NCBI RefSeq assembly: GCF_900129665.1
Contig: NZ_FQWL01000001.1
Coordinates: 1,054,001-1,118,000 of the forward strand
DNA length: 64,000 nt
Source: Flagellimonas flava
GTDB taxonomy: Bacteria > Bacteroidota > Bacteroidia > Flavobacteriales > Flavobacteriaceae
Direction: 5' to 3'
Part shown: positions 44,485 through 51,818 of the stretch, in pieces
Layout of the letters: each line of letters opens with the position of its first letter
Position numbering within the stretch: the first letter of the stretch is position 1
The notes under the pieces: model-generated
Database searches by the model: none
Told to the model about the DNA's origin: nothing
Seen by the model: the letters and a program-made list of their open reading frames with translations, nothing else
Translations under genes and position numbers: made by a program

Positions 44485-45734
44485 ACATACTGCTGAAATC
44501 TGCTAAAATAGTATGTCCGGAGGATAAAAACCTCCATTTAAAAAAACGAGACATTCTCATTAAAAAAGGTGTCATTGAAAGGATTTCAGCTTCCATCGCC
44601 CCCCTCTCCAACGTGAGGGAATTGACTTTTAAAAATTTGCATGTGTCTCTTGGGTGGTTTGACAGTAGCGTGAGCTTTGGCGAGCCTGGTTTTGAAGAAC
44701 GTGAAACCATTAAAAATGGACTTGCTGTAGCTGCGAGAAGTGGCTTTTCGGATATCGTTCTCAATTCCAACACACGTCCGGTTCCGGACACAAGTTCAGA
44801 CATCGTTTTTTTGAAGGAAAGAAGTAACGGTTCTGTGACACGTTCATACCCGATGGGAAGTTTGACCATGGCCTCTGAGGGAAAGGATTTGGCGGAGCTC
44901 TTCGATATGCATAATTCAGGTGCTGTTGCCTTTTACGATTTTAAACAATCCATTTCCAACCCCAATCTGCTGAAAATCGCGCTGCTCTATGCACAAAACT
45001 TTGATGGATTGGTCATGTCATTTCCACAAGATTCACAGATCAAGGGAAAAGGTATTGTCAATGAAGGGGAAGTCTCAACATCACTTGGTCTAAAGGGAAT
45101 CCCAAGTTTAGCAGAGGAACTGCAGATCGCGCGTGACCTTTTTATCTTGGAATATACCGGAGGAAAGTTGCACATTCCAACAATTTCCACTGCTAATTCC
45201 GTCAAGCTGATATCCGCGGCTAAAAAGAAAGGATTGGATGTGAGTTGCAGTGTGGCCATACACAACGTATTGTTTACCGATGATACCTTGAACGAATTTG
45301 ATACCAACTTCAAAGTGTCCCCGCCGTTAAGAACAAAAGTGGATTGCAAGGCCCTTATTAAGGGGTTGAAAGATGGGACCATAGATTTTGTGACTTCTGA
45401 CCACATGCCCATGGATATTGAGGAAAAAAAGGTGGAATTTGACAATGCAGCTTATGGTACCATTGGTTTGGAATCTTCCTTTGGGGCATTAAATACTCTA
45501 CTGGACACTGAGGAAACCATTGCATTGCTCACTAAGGGAAGGGAACGTTTTGGAGTTCCCGCTCCAAGTTTAAAAGAAGGGGAAATGGCTTGTTTAACAC
45601 TATTTGAGCCTAGTTCGGAATGGACATTTCAGAAAGATGATAGTGCATCTACCTCTAAAAATAATATGTTCCAAGGTCAAAACTTAAAGGGAAAAGTTCT
45701 TGGACTGATCAACAATAATCAAATCACACTTTAG
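44481..45734 (+). CDS. Dihydroorotase-like protein lacking the metal-binding HxH motif
   Basis: This 417-residue amidohydrolase-fold protein aligns to dihydroorotase. The usual DxHxHxREPG motif is GWFDSSVSFGEPG, so both zinc-binding histidines are serine. IDFVTSDHMPMD retains the late DH segment. It is probably not an active dihydroorotase. Non-catalytic homologues that support aspartate transcarbamoylase are known in other bacteria (PyrC' of Pseudomonas), and a comparable role here is an inference. The same replacement appears, from memory, in other Flavobacteria. It is translationally coupled to the BatA-type gene. Confidence 0.82.
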   Translation: MNILLKSAKIVCPEDKNLHLKKRDILIKKGVIERISASIAPLSNVRELTFKNLHVSLGWFDSSVSFGEPGFEERETIKNGLAVAARSGFSDIVLNSNTRPVPDTSSDIVFLKERSNGSVTRSYPMGSLTMASEGKDLAELFDMHNSGAVAFYDFKQSISNPNLLKIALLYAQNFDGLVMSFPQDSQIKGKGIVNEGEVSTSLGLKGIPSLAEELQIARDLFILEYTGGKLHIPTISTANSVKLISAAKKKGLDVSCSVAIHNVLFTDDTLNEFDTNFKVSPPLRTKVDCKALIKGLKDGTIDFVTSDHMPMDIEEKKVEFDNAAYGTIGLESSFGALNTLLDTEETIALLTKGRERFGVPAPSLKEGEMACLTLFEPSSEWTFQKDDSASTSKNNMFQGQNLKGKVLGLINNNQITL

Positions 45735-45738
45735 CATT

Positions 45739-46068
45739 TTGAGCAATTCCAAACCGGGAAGAACCGCAGCCATCTTAGGTTATTGTACCATTCTAGGCTG
45801 TTTTATTGCCATCACCATGAATATGGAACCCAAAAATGCCTTCGCGCGGCTTCATATTAGACAGGCCTTTGGGATACACCTCATTTACCACGCTTTAGCA
45901 ACCTATTTCAATCTGACCAACATGGAAGTCTTGCCCATTTGGTCCATCCTTTGGGTGATATATCTATTTGGGGTCTGCTATGGCCTTTTTTATGCCATTA
46001 AAAATAGGGAACAGTTGCTGCCTTGGCTTGGAGCCAATTTTCAAAAATGGTTTACCTTTATTCCTTAA
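45739..46068 (+). CDS. Small DUF4870-like membrane protein with TTG start
   Basis: This 109-residue protein has three hydrophobic helices and the pattern GRTAAILGYCTILGCFIAITMN..FARLHIRQAFGIHL, resembling DUF4870-type proteins. The only start that keeps the first helix is TTG at 45739, four bases after the previous stop; the first ATG would remove it. Function is unknown. Confidence 0.7.
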   Translation: MSNSKPGRTAAILGYCTILGCFIAITMNMEPKNAFARLHIRQAFGIHLIYHALATYFNLTNMEVLPIWSILWVIYLFGVCYGLFYAIKNREQLLPWLGANFQKWFTFIP

Positions 46069-46077
46069 ACAAATCCC

Positions 46078-46737
46078 ATGTCCCCCACCCCGCTATCTTT
46101 GGAGTACCTACTCAGACCATCATCAAATATTTCTGGTAAAGTACCTGTCATTTTTATGTTCCATGGGTATGGAAGCAATGAGGAGGACCTTTTTTCCTTT
46201 GCCTCAGAACTGCCCAGCGAGCTTTTGGTAATTTCCGTACGAGCACCCTATGATCTAGATCCATTTGGGCATGCCTGGTATGCCATAAACTTTGATGCCG
46301 AATATGGCAAATGGAGTGATGACGAACAAGCCCAGATAAGTCGGGAGAAGATTGTTGCCTTTATTGAGGAGGCCTGTGATACCTATAATTTAGATCGGGA
46401 AAACATCACCTTACTGGGATTCAGTCAGGGTACCATTCTTAGTTATAGCGTTGCCCTTTCCTATCCGGAAAAGATAAAAAATGTTGTGGCGCTAAGCGGT
46501 TACATTAATGAAAACATTCTTACCGAAGGTTATACTGACAAGGATCACTCCCACTTGGGCATTTATGCCTCCCACGGCCAAGTAGATCAAGTAATACCAG
46601 TTGAATGGGCACAAAAAACACCCGATTTCCTTAACAGGCTAAACATCGAACACACCTATCAGGAGTTTCCCATTGGTCATGGGGTCAGCCAACAAAACTT
46701 TTATGCGTTCAGGGATTGGTTGGTAAAGCGACTTTAA
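46078..46737 (+). CDS. Alpha/beta hydrolase of the phospholipase/carboxylesterase family
   Basis: This 219-residue cytosolic esterase has FMFHGYGSNEEDL (oxyanion), GFSQGT with nucleophile S116, a probable Asp in the YASHGQVDQVIP segment and His in GHGVSQQN. It belongs to the carboxylesterase/YpfH group. Its 3' end overlaps the convergent gene at 46734 by four bases. Confidence 0.87.
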   Translation: MSPTPLSLEYLLRPSSNISGKVPVIFMFHGYGSNEEDLFSFASELPSELLVISVRAPYDLDPFGHAWYAINFDAEYGKWSDDEQAQISREKIVAFIEEACDTYNLDRENITLLGFSQGTILSYSVALSYPEKIKNVVALSGYINENILTEGYTDKDHSHLGIYASHGQVDQVIPVEWAQKTPDFLNRLNIEHTYQEFPIGHGVSQQNFYAFRDWLVKRL

Positions 46738-47228
46738 TTGCTGCGGGCATAAAGTAAATGGTCCATCAAAGTAAAATCTACAGCTAGATCATCTTTTAGT
46801 TCATACTTGATCACCAAATCTCCCCAATATTTACCATCTGAAAAATCGGCCAACAACCATTTATGGTTGAGCACTTTGATTTTGTTGATCTTAAAATCGC
46901 CCTCCATACCATCATAAGGCACCAAGGGGTTGTTTCCCTTTTGCTCATTGGTTTCCAAAAGTTTATCCTCAATATAGCGCACAGGATTTTCCAAGTTCAA
47001 ATGATCGTAATAGGCCAGAGCGTCGTCATTATTTTCCAATGAAAAATACTGCATGTCCAAAATTCGTAATTGCGATTGCTGAAGGGAATCTTCAAGCGCC
47101 ATTATTTCCGTTTTCATTCTGTTAATATCTGACTGAAAACTCTTTTGAAGATTATTGGTGCTCACAAATTGGTACAGCGCTATCAAAGCGGCAAACACAA
47201 ACAGGTAAAGGAATATTTTGTTCTTCAT
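46734..47228 (-). CDS. Membrane-anchored protein with coiled coil, unknown function
   Basis: This 164-residue protein has an N-terminal membrane anchor (MKNKIFLYLFVFAALIALY), a coiled coil (about 25-65) and a small C-terminal domain containing NKIKVLNHKWLLADFSDGKYWGD and IKYELKDDLAVDFTLMDHLL (each shown in part or whole). Its start lies five bases after the stop of the MBL hydrolase gene. I do not recognise the family. Confidence 0.7.
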   Translation of the reverse strand: MKNKIFLYLFVFAALIALYQFVSTNNLQKSFQSDINRMKTEIMALEDSLQQSQLRILDMQYFSLENNDDALAYYDHLNLENPVRYIEDKLLETNEQKGNNPLVPYDGMEGDFKINKIKVLNHKWLLADFSDGKYWGDLVIKYELKDDLAVDFTLMDHLLYARSN

Positions 47229-47233
47229 ATCAC

Positions 47234-47998
47234 TTAAATCGTCAATTGTAAATTATCGTAGGCCAAATGTACGTTCTCTGGTAGTTTTTTTTCAACCTCG
47301 GCATGAAATCCCAGTAAATGGCTAATGTGGGTAAAATAGGTCTGCTCCGCTCCCACTCTTTTAGCGAACGCCAAAGCTTCTTCCAAGTTAAAATGGGAAT
47401 GGTGCGCCTCTTCTCTCAATGCATTGACCACCAACACTTTGGCTTTGTTTATTTTTTTGATTTCACTTTCCTCAACACGTTTTACATCGGTCAGATATAC
47501 AAAATCTCCGAAACGATATCCAAAAATGGTCAATCTGTTGTGAAGTACTTCGATGGGAATTACCTCCATATCACCAAGTAAGATGGGTTGATCTTTGGTT
47601 ACTACGTTTACCTTAACCGCTGGAGCACCAGGATATCTGTTCGTGTCGGCAAAAATATAATCGAATCTTTTTTTGAGCGATTCCACAACCCGCTCCTGGG
47701 CGTAAATTGGAATATCTCCCTGGCGGAAGAAGAATGGCCGGATATCATCAATTCCCGCAGTATGGTCGGCGTGTTCATGCGTAAAGAGGATACCGTCGAT
47801 GCTGCGGATTTGGTTAGTAAGCATTTGCTGTCTAAAATCGGGTCCGCAATCAATGACATAATTGTAGGTCTTCCAGGAAATTAATACGGATACACGAAGC
47901 CTTTTATCCTTGGGATCCGAACTCAGGCAGACCGGATGATCACTTCCTATAATGGGAATTCCTTGCGAGGTTCCCGTACCCAAAAAAGTAATGGTCAT
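47234..47998 (-). CDS. MBL-fold metallo-hydrolase (PhnP-like)
   Basis: This 254-residue protein begins MTITFLGTGTSQGIPII. The metal-binding motif is THEHADHTAGIDD, and later ligands fall in YLTDVKRVEE, HHSHFNLEEA and TYFTHISHLLG. This matches the PhnP-like group of phosphodiesterases. I chose ATG 47998, which begins at the first beta strand, over the ATG at 48019. It precedes the coiled-coil gene on the same strand. Confidence 0.86.
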   Translation of the reverse strand: MTITFLGTGTSQGIPIIGSDHPVCLSSDPKDKRLRVSVLISWKTYNYVIDCGPDFRQQMLTNQIRSIDGILFTHEHADHTAGIDDIRPFFFRQGDIPIYAQERVVESLKKRFDYIFADTNRYPGAPAVKVNVVTKDQPILLGDMEVIPIEVLHNRLTIFGYRFGDFVYLTDVKRVEESEIKKINKAKVLVVNALREEAHHSHFNLEEALAFAKRVGAEQTYFTHISHLLGFHAEVEKKLPENVHLAYDNLQLTI

Positions 47999-48035
47999 CC
48001 TATCATCCATTAAATCCAAAATTATAACTTATTTA

Positions 48036-48066
48036 TTTAATAGATTTGAGGAAGAGTGTAACTTTG
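48036..48066 (+). promoter_or_regulatory. Bacteroidota-type promoter for the gene at 48088
   Basis: TTTA (48036-48039), 19 bp, then TAACTTTG (48059-48066) fits the -33/-7 pattern with one mismatch. Transcription would start near 48073, which supports the ATG at 48088 over the upstream codon at 48046. Confidence 0.5.
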
Positions 48067-48087
48067 TTTTTATCTAAAATATCGGTT

Positions 48088-49545
48088 ATGTCCACTGAAT
48101 CCCGCAACCAAAACGCCTTTGAGAACATTCCATCGATCAAGGCAAAAACCCTAAGAATCAATTTGAACCCTAATATCTACGGCACCTTTGCCGAGATTGG
48201 CGCAGGACAAGAAACAGCCCGACAGTTTTTTAGGGCAGGTGGAGCTTCAGGTACCATAGCTAAGGCAATGAGTGCCTACGACAAAGCTTTCAGTGATGCC
48301 ATTTATGGAGTGGAAAATGATGGTAGGTACGTGACACAGCCCAGACTCAAAAGAATGCTGGCCCATGAAATGCGTTTGGTGGAAGAACGTATCAGTAGGG
48401 AAAACAATCCAGATTATTTGTTCTTTTCCTTTGCCAATACGGTTGCAACCATTGATTTTTCAAAACGTTATAAGGGGCATGGTTGGATTGGAATACGATT
48501 CCAGCTCGATCCCAAGCAGAAAGAATATGATGAAATTGTCTTGCATATTCGATTCAAACAAAATGAGGCCAGATTGCAGCAGGAGACCTTAGGAACTTTA
48601 GGGGTAAATCTTATTTACGGTGCATTTTTTAAATACGATAAACCAAAAAAGCTGCTGAAATATCTATATGATCATATTGATAGGGATACTATCGAAATTG
48701 ACATGGTGAATTTCACCGGTCCCCACTTTAAAGATGTGGATAACCGCTTGATGAGCTTACAACTTATCAGAAATGGAATGACCGATGCAGTTATGTTTGG
48801 CCCTGATGGGAACAATCTGCTCCCTGCGGCAGTGCTTTACAAGAAGAACATTTTAGCCCTTAGGGGAAGTTTTAGACCTGTGACCAAGGTTAATATGGAC
48901 ATGTTCCAGAAATCCTATGATATTTTTATTCGGGAACAAACTGTAGAATACGAAAACACCATTGTGGTATTTGAAATTACCCTTTCCAATTTAAAAGCCT
49001 CCGGTGAGATAGATGAACAAGATTTCATGGATAGGGCGGAATTGCTGTGTTCTTTAGGCCACACTGTACTGATTTCCAACTTTAAGGAGTACTACAAACT
49101 GGTAGAATACTTCAACAATTACACCAAGTCCAAGATTGGATTGACCATGGGGGTAAATAATTTAGTCGACGTTTTTGACGAAAGATATTACCGCGATCTA
49201 AGTGGTGGTATTTTGGAAGCCTTTGGAAAATTGTTCTTTAAAGATTTGAAGGTTTACCTCTATCCCATGAAGGATTCGTCTACTGGGCAGATTATGACTA
49301 GCAACAACGTAAAGGTGCATCCAAGAATGAAGGAGCTTTATAAGTTCTTCAAATACAATGGCAAGGTGATGGATATCATCGACTATGATCCCGATATTAT
49401 GGATATCTTCTCCCGAGAAGTGCTAAGGCGCATTACCAGTGGTGAAGATGGTTGGGAAGAAATGTTGCCTGAAGGTATTGCTGAAATGATCAAAGAGAAA
49501 AAGCTCTTCACAAAAAAAGCCCTTCCCGCGAAGGAAGAGGCTTAA
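48088..49545 (+). CDS. Conserved cytosolic protein of unknown function
   Basis: This 485-residue protein contains NIYGTFAEIGAGQETARQFF, a region with VNLIYGAFFKYDKPKKLLKYLYD, and a C-terminal DSSTGQIMTSNNVKVHPRMKELY (each cited in part). It has no signal peptide and no extended hydrophobic segment. I recognise it as conserved across bacteria but cannot name an activity. It stands alone on the plus strand. Confidence 0.75.
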   Translation: MSTESRNQNAFENIPSIKAKTLRINLNPNIYGTFAEIGAGQETARQFFRAGGASGTIAKAMSAYDKAFSDAIYGVENDGRYVTQPRLKRMLAHEMRLVEERISRENNPDYLFFSFANTVATIDFSKRYKGHGWIGIRFQLDPKQKEYDEIVLHIRFKQNEARLQQETLGTLGVNLIYGAFFKYDKPKKLLKYLYDHIDRDTIEIDMVNFTGPHFKDVDNRLMSLQLIRNGMTDAVMFGPDGNNLLPAAVLYKKNILALRGSFRPVTKVNMDMFQKSYDIFIREQTVEYENTIVVFEITLSNLKASGEIDEQDFMDRAELLCSLGHTVLISNFKEYYKLVEYFNNYTKSKIGLTMGVNNLVDVFDERYYRDLSGGILEAFGKLFFKDLKVYLYPMKDSSTGQIMTSNNVKVHPRMKELYKFFKYNGKVMDIIDYDPDIMDIFSREVLRRITSGEDGWEEMLPEGIAEMIKEKKLFTKKALPAKEEA

Positions 49546-49565
49546 TTGAATTGCGCATGAATTAG

Positions 49566-50021
49566 CTATTGTTCCAGAATCTGGGCTGCGTGTTCCTTGG
49601 CCTTGACCTTGTCGATTACCTTTTCAACTATTCCATTTTCGTCTATGAGGAAGGTAACTCGGTGAATGCCATCAAATTCACGTCCCATAAATTTTTTTGG
49701 TCCCCATACCCCGAAGGTTTCTATAACGGTATGTTCGGTATCTGCCAACAACGGATAGGGAAAGTCAAATTTGTTTCTAAAATTGGTCTGTTTCCGCTCA
49801 GAATCTTCACTGACACCCAAAATGTGGTATCCTTTTTCCTGTAATTCGCCATAATGGTCCCTTAAATTACATGCCTCAACGGTACAGGTAGGTGTGTTTG
49901 CCCTTGGATAGAAAAAGACCACTAACTTTTTCCCGTTGTAATCACTGAGATTAATTGTGTTCCCATCTTGGTCCTTTGCTGAAAATTCAGGTACTTTATC
50001 TCCTACTTTTAATGTGTTCAT
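49566..50021 (-). CDS. bcp: Thioredoxin-dependent peroxiredoxin (Bcp/PrxQ)
   Basis: This 151-residue peroxiredoxin reduces hydroperoxides. The peroxidatic cysteine is C46 in PRANTPTCTVEACNL and the resolving cysteine is C51, five residues later, as in PrxQ enzymes. It is divergent from nth across a 56-bp spacer. Confidence 0.94.
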   Translation of the reverse strand: MNTLKVGDKVPEFSAKDQDGNTINLSDYNGKKLVVFFYPRANTPTCTVEACNLRDHYGELQEKGYHILGVSEDSERKQTNFRNKFDFPYPLLADTEHTVIETFGVWGPKKFMGREFDGIHRVTFLIDENGIVEKVIDKVKAKEHAAQILEQ

Positions 50022-50061
50022 ATGAATCTGACTTTAAATCAATTGTTTAATTTATTATCTT

Positions 50062-50069
50062 CAAAGTTA
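50062..50069 (-). promoter_or_regulatory. Candidate -7 box for bcp
   Basis: The minus strand reads TAACTTTG, an exact TAnnTTTG match about 40 bp before the bcp start, within the bcp-nth spacer. A -33 element at the usual distance is not evident. Confidence 0.35.
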
Positions 50070-50077
50070 AACAAAAA

Positions 50078-50740
50078 ATGACAAAACAAGAGAAGGTAGA
50101 TTTTGCTCTTAAGACTTTGGATGAGCTGTACCCAACCATTCCAATTCCCCTGGATCATAAAGACCCGTATACTTTATTGGTTGCGGTTTTGTTGTCGGCG
50201 CAAAGCACCGATGTTAGGGTAAACCAGATTACACCCATTCTCTTCGCAAAGGCGGATAACCCTTATGCAATGGTAAAACTTAGTGTGGAGGAAATCAGGG
50301 AAATCATTCGCCCTGTTGGACTTTCGCCCATGAAATCCAAAGGTATTCATGGACTGTCCCAGATTTTGATTGAAAAATATAATGGAGAGGTTCCCAGAAA
50401 TATAGAATTACTGGAGGAGCTTCCTGCCGTAGGACACAAAACAGCAAGTGTGGTGGTATCCCAAGCCTTTGGAATTCCAGCCTTTCCGGTTGACACGCAT
50501 ATCCACAGATTAATGTACCGTTGGGGGTTCAGTAATGGAAAAAATGTCGTCCAAACGGAACGCGATGCCAAGCGACTCTTCGCAGAAGAAGTCTGGAACA
50601 AACTTCATTTACAGATTATTTGGTACGGACGGGAATACTCCCCTGCCCGCGGTTGGGATTTGGAAAAAGACATTATTACGCGGACCATAGGAAGGAAAAC
50701 GGTGCTAAACGAGTATTATAAAACCAAAAAGAGCCGCTAA
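50078..50740 (+). CDS. nth: Endonuclease III (Nth), without the iron-sulfur cluster motif
   Basis: This 220-residue base-excision glycosylase/AP lyase acts on oxidised pyrimidines. The helix-hairpin-helix region is LPAVGHKTASVV, with catalytic lysine K121 and aspartate D139 in VDTHIHR. The C-terminal four-cysteine [4Fe-4S] loop of E. coli Nth is absent: the segment reads YGREYSPARGWDLEKD with no cysteine. A terminator overlaps the stop codon. Confidence 0.92.
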   Translation: MTKQEKVDFALKTLDELYPTIPIPLDHKDPYTLLVAVLLSAQSTDVRVNQITPILFAKADNPYAMVKLSVEEIREIIRPVGLSPMKSKGIHGLSQILIEKYNGEVPRNIELLEELPAVGHKTASVVVSQAFGIPAFPVDTHIHRLMYRWGFSNGKNVVQTERDAKRLFAEEVWNKLHLQIIWYGREYSPARGWDLEKDIITRTIGRKTVLNEYYKTKKSR

Positions 50741-50754
50741 TAGCGGCTCTTTTT
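50726..50754 (+). terminator. Rho-independent terminator overlapping the nth stop codon
   Basis: AAAAAGAGCCGC (50726-50737) pairs with GCGGCTCTTTTT (50743-50754) around the loop TAATAG-like bases, in which the TAA stop codon lies. The GC core has seven pairs and a T-run follows. Confidence 0.92.
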
Positions 50755-50771
50755 ACGTTTTTTTTGAAGTC

Positions 50772-50915
50772 CTAGTTTAAAGTAACTTCAAATTTGTGTT
50801 TTTTGTAATCAACCACTTGGATTGATTTGGAATAGCTTAGCAAGAAATCCACTGTTTCTCGTCTAGCTTTTACCGTTTTAACGGTTTCTTGTTCTTCAGA
50901 GTAAATGTTTTCCAT
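50772..50915 (-). CDS. 47-residue conserved small protein
   Basis: The frame from ATG 50915 to TAG 50772 encodes MENIYSEEQETVKTVKARRE, then TVDFLLSYSKSIQVVDYKKH and a short strand. The block ETVDFLLSYSKS recurs, from memory, in short Flavobacteria proteins at this position, next to nth and an ECF sigma factor. It has a possible helix followed by a beta strand and no signal. Function is unknown. Confidence 0.7.
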   Translation of the reverse strand: MENIYSEEQETVKTVKARRETVDFLLSYSKSIQVVDYKKHKFEVTLN

Positions 50916-50987
50916 ATTCTAGCATTAATGTTACAATTAGATAACGGCGCTAGAATTGAAATATTGTCGTGGTCGATGGAATGCAGA

Positions 50988-51569
50988 TTAATTCGTTAAA
51001 ACGATATTATTGCGTTCCACTATCTTTCTAAGGTTAATCAGGGCATATCGCATTCTGCCAAGTGCTGTATTGATGCTCACACCTGTATTTTCAGATATCT
51101 CTTTAAAGCTCATATCCTTATAGATACGCATGATCAATACTTCTTTCTGATCTTCGGGGAGTTCCTCAATAAGTAAGGTAAGATCACTATCTATCTGGTT
51201 CTTGATAATCTGTTTTTCAGCGTTGAGCTTATCATCTTTGATGACTGAAAAGATGTTAAAGTCGTCGCTGCCCTCAAACTTGGGCATTCTTTTGTTCTTC
51301 CTGAAATGGTCGATGATCAAGTTATGCGCAATACGCATCACCCAAGGTAAAAACTTACCTTCTTCACTGTACGAACCTCTTTTGAGGGTCTTAATAACCT
51401 TAATAAAGGTGTCCTGAAAGATGTCTTCTGCGACATCCCGGTCCATAACTTTAGAATAAATAAAACTGGATATTCTTTGGTTGTGCCTGTTGATTAGGGT
51501 CTCAAGGGCTTTCTCGTCTCCGGAAATGTAACTCTTAACTAATATTGAGTCATCAATCTGTAGTTCCAT
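50988..51569 (-). CDS. ECF-type RNA polymerase sigma factor
   Basis: This 193-residue sigma-70-family protein has region 2 (about 20-90) with DIFQDTFIKVIKTL and FLPWVMRIAHNLIIDHFRKN (part), and region 4 (about 130-185) with LPEDQKEVLIMRIYKDMSFKEIS and a helix-turn-helix. No anti-sigma gene is adjacent, so control is not evident. I chose ATG 51569 (MELQIDDSILV) over an upstream alternative codon. Confidence 0.9.
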   Translation of the reverse strand: MELQIDDSILVKSYISGDEKALETLINRHNQRISSFIYSKVMDRDVAEDIFQDTFIKVIKTLKRGSYSEEGKFLPWVMRIAHNLIIDHFRKNKRMPKFEGSDDFNIFSVIKDDKLNAEKQIIKNQIDSDLTLLIEELPEDQKEVLIMRIYKDMSFKEISENTGVSINTALGRMRYALINLRKIVERNNIVLTN

Positions 51570-51792
51570 ACAAATTACTTTTTTGGTTATAATCACCAGC
51601 CTTTCCCTTCGTTGGGAAGACTTAGAGTTATTAGCTTAATTTTAAAAAAGTAATTATTTCTGTATAGGCCTATCAGCGTTTTAATTACATACCAAATATA
51701 GAAAAACGGTATGCCTGCGAAAAAACAATGTTGTGATTTGGGCTTTTTCCGATGTTAACTGATACAATATACGTATAAAGTGTGGTGTACCG

Positions 51793-51800
51793 TATCTTTG
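51793..51800 (+). promoter_or_regulatory. Candidate -7 box for uvrA
   Basis: TATCTTTG is an exact TAnnTTTG match 18 bp before the uvrA ATG. No clear -33 TTTG is present. Confidence 0.4.
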
Positions 51801-51818
51801 AATCTCAAATTTTAACAT

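Noticed and set aside
47234..47998. Metallo-beta-lactamase
   Set aside because: HEHADH is common to all MBL-fold hydrolases; the MTITFLGTGTSQG start and lack of a signal peptide point to a PhnP-like phosphodiesterase.
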